In this document: positions 14,264 to 21,340 of the stretch, in pieces
Numbering within the stretch: position 1 is the first letter of the stretch
Layout of the letters: each line of letters starts with the position of its first letter
Program-made: the position numbers and the translations under genes
The notes under the pieces: generated by a model
What the model was told of the DNA's origin: nothing
Database searches by the model: none
The model's input: only the letters and a program-made list of their open reading frames with translations
Source of the DNA: JBOHRE01 sp050732635
Lineage (GTDB): Bacteria; Gemmatimonadota; Gemmatimonadetes; Longimicrobiales; RSA9
Assembly (NCBI GenBank): GCA_050732635.1
Contig: JBOHRE010000057.1
Coordinates: 1-22,545, forward strand
DNA length: 22,545 nt
Direction of reading: 5' to 3'

Positions 14264-15927
14264 GATCGACCGGCGACTCGACGCGAGCGGCAGCGGGCGC
14301 CCGTCGTCGCTCGAGGTCGACGGGCGCACGCTCAGCCGGCCGGACGGCGCAGCTGACCCGCGAGCTGCGCGAGCTTGAGCAGCGACTGCGCGCGGGCGGT
14401 GGCACCGAGAAGAGCGAGCGCCAGCATGCGCAGGGGAAGCTGACCGCGCGCGAGCGCATCGCGCTGCTGCTCGATCCGGGCGTCGAGCTGCTCGAGATCG
14501 GCCTGCTCATCGCCCACGATCGCTACGACGGCCAGGCGCCCGCGGCCGGCGTCGTGACCGGCTTCGGTGACGTCGCCGGTCGACCGTGCGTCATCGTTGC
14601 CAACGACGCCACGGTGAAGGCCGGCTCCTGGTGGCCGGAGACGATCGGCAAGATGCTGCGCGCGCAGGAGATCGCCATGCGCTGCCGCATCCCCATCCTG
14701 TACCTGGTCGACTCCGCGGGCGTGAATCTGCCGTACCAGGGCGGCGTCTTTCCCGGACAGTACGGCGCAAGTCGCATCTTCTACTACAACTCGATCATGC
14801 GGCACTACCTGCACGTGCCGCAGATCGCCGCGGTGATGGGCCCGTGCATCGCCGGTGGCGCGTACCTGCCGGCGCTCTCCGACGTGATCCTGATGGTCGA
14901 GGGCACCAGCTTCATGGGGCTCGGCGGGCCGAACCTGGTCAAGGGCGCCACGGGTCAGGTCGTGGGCAGCGAGGAGCTCGGCGGAGCCTGGGTCCACAAC
15001 GCCATCAGCGGCGTCGCCCATTACCGCTTGCCCGATGACCGCGCCTGCCTCGCACGCATCCGCGAGCTGGTCGCAGAGCTGCCGTACCGTCCCCCGGAAG
15101 CCGCGATCCAGCCGGCGACGCCGCCCGCGCGCGCTCCCGGCGAGCTCGAGACCCTGCTGCCCGACGACCACCGTCAACCCTACGACGTCCGTGCCTTGCT
15201 CGAGGCGCTGCTCGATCGCGGCCACCTCGACGAGTTCCAGGCCGACCATGCGCCCGAGATGATCTGCGGCACCGCACGCCTCGATGGCGTCGCCATCGGC
15301 GTCATTGCCAATGCCCGCGGCATGCTCAAGGATCCGCACGCCGGCCCACCCAAGTTCGGTGGCATCGTCTACGCCGACAGCGCCGATAAAGTGGCCTACT
15401 TCATCGACACGATGAATCGCCACCGCACACCGCTGCTGTTTCTGCAGGACGTGAGCGGCTTCATGGTCGGCACCGACGCCGAGCATTCCGGCATCATCCG
15501 CGCCGGCGCGCGCTTCGTCGAGGCCATGGCGACCGCAGGCGTGCCCAAGATCGTGCTCACCATCAACCACGCCTCCGGCGCCGGCTACTACGCGATGGCC
15601 GGGCAGGGCTTCGACCCCGACTTCATCTTCACCTGGCCGACCGGCCGCATGGGCGTGATGGAGGGTGACAGCGCCGTCATGGCCGTCTTCGGCACGCAGC
15701 TCGATGAGCTGAAGCGGGCAGGGCAGGAGCCGGATCCGGGTCTACAGCGGAAGATCGCTGCGATGCGCGAGGAGTACGAGCGCCAGCTCGATGCCCGCTA
15801 CGCTGCCGCCAGAGGCTTCGTCGACGCCATCATCTCGCCCGAGGAGACCCGCGCCGTGCTCGGCCGCGCGCTCCGCGCCGCGCTGCACTACGACGGCCCG
15901 CACCTCGGCCCCTGGGGCGCGCTGTAG
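14260..15927 (+). CDS. Acyl-CoA carboxylase, carboxyltransferase (beta) subunit
   Basis: 555 residues from GTG 14260, picked for its GTGA overlap with the preceding stop. Crotonase-like N- and C-terminal carboxyltransferase halves are present. The N-half has LTARERIALLLDPG, LVDSAGVNLPYQGGVFPGQY, VMGPCIAGGAYLPALSD and GGPNLVKGATGQVV. The C-half has GGIVYADSADKVAYFIDTMN, FLQDVSGFMVG, NHASGAGYYAMAG and WPTGRMGVMEGDSAVMAVF. The CIAGGAY and SGAGYYAM loops are the oxyanion-type sites. Overall it is closer to methylcrotonyl-CoA carboxylase beta than to propionyl-CoA carboxylase beta. It transfers CO2 from carboxybiotin to an acyl-CoA; the biotin carboxylase subunit is not in this window. Residues 1-25 are Arg/Ser-rich and not conserved. 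Location beside the mutase small subunit suggests branched or short-chain acyl-CoA metabolism. Confidence 0.93.
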   Translation: MRSTGDSTRAAAGARRRSRSTGARSAGRTAQLTRELRELEQRLRAGGGTEKSERQHAQGKLTARERIALLLDPGVELLEIGLLIAHDRYDGQAPAAGVVTGFGDVAGRPCVIVANDATVKAGSWWPETIGKMLRAQEIAMRCRIPILYLVDSAGVNLPYQGGVFPGQYGASRIFYYNSIMRHYLHVPQIAAVMGPCIAGGAYLPALSDVILMVEGTSFMGLGGPNLVKGATGQVVGSEELGGAWVHNAISGVAHYRLPDDRACLARIRELVAELPYRPPEAAIQPATPPARAPGELETLLPDDHRQPYDVRALLEALLDRGHLDEFQADHAPEMICGTARLDGVAIGVIANARGMLKDPHAGPPKFGGIVYADSADKVAYFIDTMNRHRTPLLFLQDVSGFMVGTDAEHSGIIRAGARFVEAMATAGVPKIVLTINHASGAGYYAMAGQGFDPDFIFTWPTGRMGVMEGDSAVMAVFGTQLDELKRAGQEPDPGLQRKIAAMREEYERQLDARYAAARGFVDAIISPEETRAVLGRALRAALHYDGPHLGPWGAL

Positions 15928-16000
15928 GTCCCTGGTTGGTGGCACGCCATGTCGAGCGGCCGTATCATCCCCGGGAAGTGCTGGGTCGATCCGCGACTCT

Positions 16001-16015
16001 GGCGGATCCTCCGCC
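16001..16015 (+). other. Small GC-rich hairpin between the carboxylase and GMC genes
   Basis: Arms GGCGGA and TCCGCC with a three-base loop lie 74 bp after the carboxylase stop and 44 bp before the GMC start. There is no T-run, so this is at best a weak or factor-dependent stop. The rest of the 131-bp gap shows nothing further except a GGGAGGAG ribosome site directly before the GMC ATG. Confidence 0.35.
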
Positions 16016-16058
16016 GAAATCAGGGCACGGCTGAACTCGCAGCGACCAGGGAGGAGCG

Positions 16059-17738
16059 ATGCAGTCGGCGCAATACGATGCGATCGTGGTCGGTTCAGGG
16101 ATCTCCGGCGGTTGGGCCGCCAAGGAGCTCACCGAAAGAGGACTCCGCGTGCTCCTGCTCGAGCGCGGCCGCAACGTCGAGCACGTGAAGGATTACCCCA
16201 ACGCGACCAAGGCACCTTGGGAGTACCCGCACCGCGGCGGACGGACGACCGCCATGGAAGAAGCATATCCCGTGCTCAAGCGGGACTACCCGCTGAACGA
16301 GAAGAACCTCGAATTCTGGGCGTCGGACAAGGACTCGCCGTACACGGAGGTGAAGCGCTTCGACTGGTACCGCGGCTACCAGGTCGGCGGTCGTTCGCTC
16401 ATGTGGGGGCGCCAGAGCTACCGGCTGAGTGATTACGACTTCGAGGCGAACGCGCGGGAGGGCATCGCCACGGATTGGCCGATTCGCTACGCAGATCTTG
16501 CGCCCTGGTACGACCACGTCGAGCGACATGCCGGCATCTCGGGCTCCCGTGAAGGACTGTCGCAACTTCCTGATGGCCAGTTCCAGCCGGCGATGCCGCT
16601 CAACTGCGGTGAGGAGCTCATCGCCGAACGTCTGCAGCAACTCTACGATGGCCGGCGCCGCATCATTCCCGGCCGCACGGCGAACCTCACCAGCGCGCTC
16701 GAGGGCCGGGCCGCCTGCCAGTACCGGAACGCGTGCTGGCTCGGCTGCCCGTTCGGCGCGTACTTCAGCACACAGTCATCGACGCTCCCGGCCGCGGCAA
16801 GAACCGGACGGCTGACGCTCAGGCCGTTCGCCATTGTGAGTGAAGTGCTGTACGATCGCGATCGCAAACGCGCGACCGGTGTGCGCATTGTCGACGCGGT
16901 GAGCAACGAAACCATGGACTTTACTGCGCGGATCATTTTCCTCTGTGCATCCACGCTCAACTCCACGTGGCTGCTCATGCGCTCGGTGACGGATGTGTGG
17001 CCCGGCGGCCTCGGCAGCAGCTCAGGGCAGCTCGGACACAACCTCATGGACCACCACTTCCGCCTCGGCGCGGAGGGATATATCGACGGGATGGAGGACA
17101 AGTACTACTACGGGCGCCGCCCCACCGGCTTCTACATCCCGCGCTATCGCAATCTCTTTGGTGACAGGCGGGACTACGTGCGCGGGTTCGGCTATCAGGG
17201 CAGCGCGAGCCGTGAAGGATGGGGAAGGGCGGTGGCAGAACTGGGCGTCGGAGCCGACTTCAAGGACGCGATGGCGCAGCCGGGCCCATGGAAGATCGGC
17301 GCGACAGCCTTCGGCGAGATGCTCCCGAATCACGACAACAAGGTCGGCCTCGATCTGACCCGCCACGACAAGTGGGGGCTTCCGGTGATCAAGATCGATT
17401 GCGCCACGGGTGAGAATGAGCGGCTCATGCGCAGGGACATGGTCACCGACATGGCCGAGATGCTCGAGGAGTGTGGCGTGCGAAACGTGGAGATGTTCGA
17501 CAACGGGTATTTCCCGGGGATGGGCATTCACGAGATGGGGACCGCGCGCATGGGGCGCGATCCGAACACCTCCGTGCTCAACGCGCACAACCAGGTGTGG
17601 GATGCGCCCAACGTTTTCGTCACCGATGGGTCCTGCATGACCTCGGCCGCCTGCCAGAACCCGTCGCTCACGTACATGGCACTTACCGCGCGAGCCGCCA
17701 ACTTCGCGGTGGACGAGCTCAATCGGCGCAACCTCTGA
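16059..17738 (+). CDS. GMC-family FAD oxidoreductase (sugar/alcohol dehydrogenase catalytic subunit)
   Basis: 559 residues. The FAD-binding GSGISGGW (12-14-17 glycines) is at the N-terminus, the substrate-side GGRSLMWGRQSYRLS is typical of the glucoside/gluconate dehydrogenase branch, and the C-terminal GMC_oxred_C block has GIHEMGTARMGRDP (His491) and MTSAACQNPSLTYMALTARAA. A Cys cluster C220/C226/C230 (ACQYRNACWLGCPFG) lies mid-protein, where Fe-S cysteines occur in FAD glucose dehydrogenase catalytic subunits. A cluster here is inferred. It should oxidise a sugar or polyol hydroxyl and hand electrons on. It has no signal peptide of its own; export by piggy-back on the Tat signal of the next gene is the family pattern. 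GGAGGAG lies just before the ATG. Confidence 0.9.
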   Translation: MQSAQYDAIVVGSGISGGWAAKELTERGLRVLLLERGRNVEHVKDYPNATKAPWEYPHRGGRTTAMEEAYPVLKRDYPLNEKNLEFWASDKDSPYTEVKRFDWYRGYQVGGRSLMWGRQSYRLSDYDFEANAREGIATDWPIRYADLAPWYDHVERHAGISGSREGLSQLPDGQFQPAMPLNCGEELIAERLQQLYDGRRRIIPGRTANLTSALEGRAACQYRNACWLGCPFGAYFSTQSSTLPAAARTGRLTLRPFAIVSEVLYDRDRKRATGVRIVDAVSNETMDFTARIIFLCASTLNSTWLLMRSVTDVWPGGLGSSSGQLGHNLMDHHFRLGAEGYIDGMEDKYYYGRRPTGFYIPRYRNLFGDRRDYVRGFGYQGSASREGWGRAVAELGVGADFKDAMAQPGPWKIGATAFGEMLPNHDNKVGLDLTRHDKWGLPVIKIDCATGENERLMRRDMVTDMAEMLEECGVRNVEMFDNGYFPGMGIHEMGTARMGRDPNTSVLNAHNQVWDAPNVFVTDGSCMTSAACQNPSLTYMALTARAANFAVDELNRRNL

Positions 17739-17751
17739 CCGGAGCGGCCAA

Positions 17752-18453
17752 TTGACTGAGTACAACGTCACGCACGTTTGGGGATCGATCGATCGACGCG
17801 AGGCGATCAAGCGCGTCACGGCGCTGATGGGGGGCGTTGCGCTCGTCGGCGGCAGCGCGCTGCTCGACGGCTGCAGGCAGGCCGCCGATGACGACGAGAC
17901 GTTTACGCCTGACGAGATCGCCTTCCTGGACGAGGTCGCCGAGACCATCCTGCCGGAGACGAGCACGCCGGGCGCGAAGGCGGCGGGAACCGGCGCCTTC
18001 ATGGCACTGATGGTCACGGACAGCTACAGCGCCCGCGACCAGAAGGTGTTTCGCGACGGCATGCGCGCGCTGGACCGGGCGAGCAGGGATGCATATGACA
18101 CGCCGTTCATGTCCGCCACGCCCCAGCAGCGGCTCGCGCTGCTCCAGGACATCGATCGTGAGCAGCGCGCCCACAGTGAAGCCCGCAGAGCGGAGGAGCG
18201 CGCCAAATCACTCGCGTATCTGAGCGACCAGCGGCAGGAAGCCGTGCCCGGCGAAGACGTCGGCGCTGCGGCTGCGGTGACGGAATCCCCGCCGGCTCAC
18301 TACTTCCGCATGATGAAGGAGCTGGCGCTGCTGGGCTATTTCACGTCGGAGATCGGCTGCACCCAGGCGCAGCGCTACATCGAGTCGCCCGGGCGCTTCG
18401 AGCCCTGCGTCCCGTATTCACCGGGCGAGAAGTCCTGGGCGCCGCACGCCTGA
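17752..18453 (+). CDS. Gluconate 2-dehydrogenase subunit 3-like protein, Tat-exported lipoprotein
   Basis: 233 residues. A Tat signal is visible: DRREAIKRV (R15, R16), a hydrophobic stretch (TALMGGVALVGGSALL) and a lipobox-like LLDGC with Cys41. The mature part carries the family signature FTPDEIAFLDEVAETILPET followed by STPGAKAAGTGAFMALMV, and ends with HYFRMMKELALLGYFTSEIG and GRFEPCVPYSPGEK. These small subunits pair with GMC dehydrogenases and carry them across the membrane. The TTG start is chosen because GGAG lies seven bases upstream and the preceding stop is 13 bp away. A charged segment rich in Glu/Arg (about 143-173) interrupts the family fold and may be a linker. Confidence 0.88.
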   Translation: MTEYNVTHVWGSIDRREAIKRVTALMGGVALVGGSALLDGCRQAADDDETFTPDEIAFLDEVAETILPETSTPGAKAAGTGAFMALMVTDSYSARDQKVFRDGMRALDRASRDAYDTPFMSATPQQRLALLQDIDREQRAHSEARRAEERAKSLAYLSDQRQEAVPGEDVGAAAAVTESPPAHYFRMMKELALLGYFTSEIGCTQAQRYIESPGRFEPCVPYSPGEKSWAPHA

Positions 18454-18498
18454 AGGGGCGCATCTTGCCGAGCCCGCACGTCCGTGGTTTCGGCTCCC

Positions 18499-19722
18499 TC
18501 ACTTCAGCAGCATGTCGTGCGGCCCCGCTGGCCCGGTAGCGAAGCTCATGAAGTCGGGGTCGAACCGCTCTTCGAGCTGCATCCCATCGGGCCCGACGTG
18601 CAGGAGCCACACCTTGAAGTTCTCGTCCGGGTCCATGGTCGAGAGCAGCGAATTGGTCACGTACAGCCGCTCGCTGTCCGGCGACAGCTTCATCATGTTC
18701 GGGTGCGGCAGCTCGACCTCGTCCACCAGTCGCGGCCGGAGCGGGTCGGTGACGTCGTATTGCTGGACCGCGCCGCCGCCGAAGTTCGAGACGTAGAGGA
18801 AGCGGTTGTCGTACGAGATGCGCATGTCGGCCGGTACAGAACCCTCGGGCAGCTCGATGACGCGCGTGAACTCGAGCACCCCGTCCCGATCGGCGTCCTC
18901 CCAGTACCAGACGGTGCCGGCATAGGCGCAGTTGATGAAGCCGCCGAGCCCATCCGAGCCATGCAGCCAGCGCACCTCGAGGGGCGCCTTGTCCAGCGTC
19001 TCGACCTGCAGGATCTGCTTCGTTGCCCAGTCCCACACGACCACCTCGTCGCCCGTCTCCTCGGGCGGTGAGCCGCCTTGCAGCTTGACATGGTGCGGGT
19101 GCGCCCAGCTCGAGGTGAGCATCCGATTCATCTCGGGCTTCACGCCGACATCGTACATGTACTCGGGAGCACCCTCGTACCCGGTCTGCGGGTGGGCTTC
19201 GACGAAGTCACCGTTGTCGTCGACCGTGACCAGACCACCGGGCCCGCCGCCGTCGGTCGCGCCGAGCATCGCCAGCATGACCCCGCCCGGGACCGCGTAC
19301 AGCGTGTGCGGGCCGCTGTAGCCTGTGGGATCGAGATCCACAGTGCGGATCAGCTCCGGCTTCCGTGGATCGCTCTCCACGTCGTAGATGAAGAGCTGGT
19401 TCGAGAACAGCCCGCCGCCGAAGATGCGGTCGGCGTCGACGGTGTAGCCGAAGTGGTGCGCCTCGTTTGCCGCCGAGCCGGTCGGCTCGGTCGCGATGAT
19501 CTGGCCGAAGCGCGGCGACGCCGGATCCGCGTCGACCACCGCGAGGAAGTCGCTGTCGCGACCGTCGCCATCACGCGTCCAGATGTAGAGGATCGACTCG
19601 TGCTCGCCCGGCTGCAGCCCATCTACGAACACCGACTCGTCCACGAAGGAGCGATCGAGCCCGAGCGGCGCGAGCGCCGTCGTGACCAGGACCACCCCGA
19701 ACGTCACCGCGATCGTGCGCAT
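18499..19722 (-). CDS. SBP56-family protein (selenium-binding protein/methanethiol oxidase-like), exported
   Basis: 407 residues with a hydrophobic N-terminus (MRTIAVTFGVVLVTTALAPL) read as a signal peptide. The rest matches the SBP56 propeller: DFLAVVDADPASP, NEAHHFGYTVDAD, IFGGGLFSNQLFIYDV, SGPHTLY, DGGGPGGLVTVDD, APEYMYDVGVKPEMN, VVVWDWATKQILQ, EVRWLHG, ADMRISYDNRFLYVSNFGGG, QQYDVTDPLRPRLV, RLYVTNSLLS and GPHDM. Conserved histidines at 89-90, 139, 208/210/211 and 402 are candidates for the copper ligands known in bacterial methanethiol oxidase (CH3SH to formaldehyde, H2S and H2O2). The protein is shorter than the roughly 450-470-residue family and has no N-terminal CCGPGYA-like Cys site. 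AGGAGG lies five bases before the ATG. It is convergent to the dehydrogenase pair. Confidence 0.85.
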   Translation of the reverse strand: MRTIAVTFGVVLVTTALAPLGLDRSFVDESVFVDGLQPGEHESILYIWTRDGDGRDSDFLAVVDADPASPRFGQIIATEPTGSAANEAHHFGYTVDADRIFGGGLFSNQLFIYDVESDPRKPELIRTVDLDPTGYSGPHTLYAVPGGVMLAMLGATDGGGPGGLVTVDDNGDFVEAHPQTGYEGAPEYMYDVGVKPEMNRMLTSSWAHPHHVKLQGGSPPEETGDEVVVWDWATKQILQVETLDKAPLEVRWLHGSDGLGGFINCAYAGTVWYWEDADRDGVLEFTRVIELPEGSVPADMRISYDNRFLYVSNFGGGAVQQYDVTDPLRPRLVDEVELPHPNMMKLSPDSERLYVTNSLLSTMDPDENFKVWLLHVGPDGMQLEERFDPDFMSFATGPAGPHDMLLK

Positions 19723-19842
19723 CTCGACCTCCTAGCTCTGCATACGTGGAAGCAGTGCGTGCGCGTCCCCTGTACCTGTAGAAGCCGGATTCCTCGCCGG
19801 AATGGCTCACGACCGGATGCGACGATCCACGAGAGTCCCCTT

Positions 19843-19899
19843 CGCGCCGCGCTGCACACTATGATGGCCCGCACCTCGGCCCCTGGGGCGCGCTGTAGG
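19843..19899 (+). pseudogene. Relic of an acyl-CoA carboxylase gene 3' end
   Basis: These 57 bases match 15874-15928, the last 18 codons plus stop of the carboxylase gene, with one two-base insertion and about two substitutions. The match runs through the TAG stop and one base beyond, then ends on both sides. The insertion breaks the frame (the parent peptide there ends HYDGPHLGPWGAL). It cannot be expressed as protein. Confidence 0.8.
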
Positions 19900-19944
19900 C
19901 CAACTGCACGACGCTGCTTCTTACCCTGCCGGGACCCTACGACG

Positions 19945-19965
19945 TTTGGTACAACCTGTACCAAA
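19945..19965. promoter_or_regulatory. Perfect palindrome, candidate operator
   Basis: Arms TTTGGTACA and TGTACCAAA are exact reverse complements around a three-base centre. The flanks extend the symmetry with one extra A. It sits 223 bp upstream of the SBP56-like start and 65 bp beyond the RES stop. There is no T-run, so a terminator is unlikely. A dimeric repressor site for the SBP56-like gene is the best guess. The half-site CTGTACC recurs at about 19769. Confidence 0.5.
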
Positions 19966-20029
19966 ACGCCGAGGGGAGCCGTACCCGAATGCTCCCCGGC
20001 CTGAGGTGCGGCGCCACGCTGCGTTGGAG

Positions 20030-20854
20030 CTAAGACTGCCCTCCACTTCGGCTCGTGGGGAGCGTTGTCGGACGCGAACGTGAATGGTCAGGCCTCGATC
20101 GGGGCGCGGAGGGACCGAGGACCAGGGCGCGGCGGGGCGGGGTGGGGTAGATCCGTTTCTCGTAGACCTCGCTGATCGCGCTGCCGTCCCAGACGTAGAC
20201 GAGGTGCTCTGCTTGCCGACAGTGCGACATTGCGCGCGGTCGGAGCGCCGCGACACACTGGCCCTGCCGATGGCGCACGCTGTCGTATGCGATGCCCCAT
20301 GAGGGCTGCTCCCGTAACCGCCTCGCCAGACGCTGCCCTGCGCCGTAGTCGTCCGGATCGTAGATCCCGGGCAGCTCCGACCGGGCGCCGCGCAGGTCGT
20401 GCAGCCGCGCATCGAGCCGCGCCTCCAGCACCCGCATCTCCAGCTCCAGCGGCGGCTCCGCCGTACGCGCCATGAAACGCGCTCGGTGGTAGCGGGTTTC
20501 CACGAGCGCCGTCTCGCGGGTGCGCCCGGCGTAATACGCGCCGAACGTCGCGTCGTTGAACCGGCCGCCCTCGTGATTGAGGTGGGTGAACGACGCCATG
20601 ATGTAGCTTGCGCCCGGACCGGCGACGCGTTCCGCCGCTGGCACCACCGCGACGTCGCCCAGCTCGTCTCGCAGCCGCGGGTTCGTCAGTGATTCGAGCG
20701 CGTACAGCGCCTCGAAGTCGGCCGGCTCGGCCACCCGGTCGTACAGCTCGATCGTCGGGTAGCGGCTCGGGATGATGCGGATTGCCGCGCGCCAGCGGAC
20801 GCGGCGCTTCGGTGGCGAGGCGCGGCCGCTCAGGTAGTCGGCCTCGTGGCTCAA
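20030..20854 (-). CDS. RES-domain toxin (NAD+-degrading family)
   Basis: 274 residues from TTG 20854, whose TTG overlaps the antitoxin stop (TTGA). The RES fold is evident: YDRVAEP, GGRFN (Arg98), AYYAGRTRETALVET (Tyr107/108, Glu114, Glu119), WGIAYDSVRHRQGQCVAALRP (Ser192) and LVYVWDGSAISEVYE. The family is named for its conserved Arg, Glu and Ser. Characterised members deplete NAD+ by phosphorolysis or hydrolysis. The upstream partner is a classic Xre/MbcA/ParS antitoxin, so this is a type II toxin-antitoxin locus. After the usual end (VYEKRIYP) there are about 37 Pro/Arg/Ser-rich residues, probably read-through into formerly non-coding sequence. Confidence 0.9.
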   Translation of the reverse strand: MSHEADYLSGRASPPKRRVRWRAAIRIIPSRYPTIELYDRVAEPADFEALYALESLTNPRLRDELGDVAVVPAAERVAGPGASYIMASFTHLNHEGGRFNDATFGAYYAGRTRETALVETRYHRARFMARTAEPPLELEMRVLEARLDARLHDLRGARSELPGIYDPDDYGAGQRLARRLREQPSWGIAYDSVRHRQGQCVAALRPRAMSHCRQAEHLVYVWDGSAISEVYEKRIYPTPPRRALVLGPSAPRSRPDHSRSRPTTLPTSRSGGQS

Positions 20855-21258
20855 CCCGGCCAGCCGCCGAGCTGCGCGTCCAGGTACTGACGCACCAGGT
20901 ACAGATCCGCCATCTGCCCGCCCAGCATCCGCTGCAGCGCGGAACCGCCCCCGAACACCGCCGCCGAGTTCGGCGCCCGCACCCAACGGTCCGCACGCAC
21001 CGGCTCAGGAAACAGGATCTGCAACGCCTTGTAGATCCCGAGCAGGTAGGAGAGCCGCTCCAGCGTGTCCCGCGGCAGTTCTGGCGCTGCCTCCTTCCGC
21101 CACTTGTAGTACGTCGAGCGGCCCGGCCCACCCAGCAGCACCAGCTGCTCATCCACGCTCAGCCGCCAGGCGTCGGCAATGCGCGCGAATGCGCGCAGCC
21201 CGGCGGCGCCCTGCCGTCCGGCCGACACCCGTTCTTGGGCATGCTCTGGTTGTGCCAT
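20851..21258 (-). CDS. Xre/MbcA/ParS-family antitoxin (DUF2384)
   Basis: 135 residues. The N-terminal half is a helix-turn-helix Xre-like domain (FARIADAWRLSVDEQLVLLG then GPGRSTYYKWRK, about residues 24-55). The C-terminal half is the toxin-binding DUF2384 domain (TLERLSYLLGIYKALQILFP, WVRAPNSAAVFGGGSALQRM then LGGQMADLYLVRQYLDAQLG). It neutralises the RES toxin encoded directly downstream and is expected to bind its own promoter. The ATG is preceded by GGAG with eight-base spacing. A 12-bp inverted repeat and promoter lie just upstream. Confidence 0.92.
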   Translation of the reverse strand: MAQPEHAQERVSAGRQGAAGLRAFARIADAWRLSVDEQLVLLGGPGRSTYYKWRKEAAPELPRDTLERLSYLLGIYKALQILFPEPVRADRWVRAPNSAAVFGGGSALQRMLGGQMADLYLVRQYLDAQLGGWPG

Positions 21259-21268
21259 TGGCCGTACT

Positions 21269-21317
21269 CCATTTCTGGACGAAAAATGAAATTAGTCCAG
21301 GAATGGACCCGACGCAA
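21269..21317 (-). promoter_or_regulatory. Promoter and operator of the Xre-RES toxin-antitoxin operon
   Basis: On the - strand a TTGCGT box (21312-21317) and a TAATTT box (21289-21294) are exactly 17 bases apart, a sigma70-like layout with weak boxes. Over the -10 box lies an inverted repeat with arms 21269-21280 and 21295-21306 (CCATTTCTGGAC against GTCCAGGAATGG, one mismatch). This is the expected place for autorepression by the antitoxin. The AT-rich 14-base centre contrasts sharply with the surrounding GC-rich DNA. Confidence 0.7.
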
Positions 21318-21340
21318 CCGGCGGCAGTGGAGCAACCCCG

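Larger units (their letters stand above)
19723..20029. other. Intergenic region upstream of the SBP56-like gene
   Basis: A 307-bp stretch between the SBP56-like start and the RES toxin stop. It contains the AGGAGG ribosome site of the former (just after 19722), a decayed copy of the carboxylase 3' end (19843-19899), and a perfect 9-bp inverted repeat (19945-19965). No intact small gene could be supported in it. Confidence 0.6.

Noticed and set aside
18465..18495. Intrinsic terminator between the convergent subunit-3 and SBP56-like genes
   Set aside because: Only a 5-bp stem (GCCGA/TCGGC) with a loop of about 17 bases and no T-run; too weak to call.
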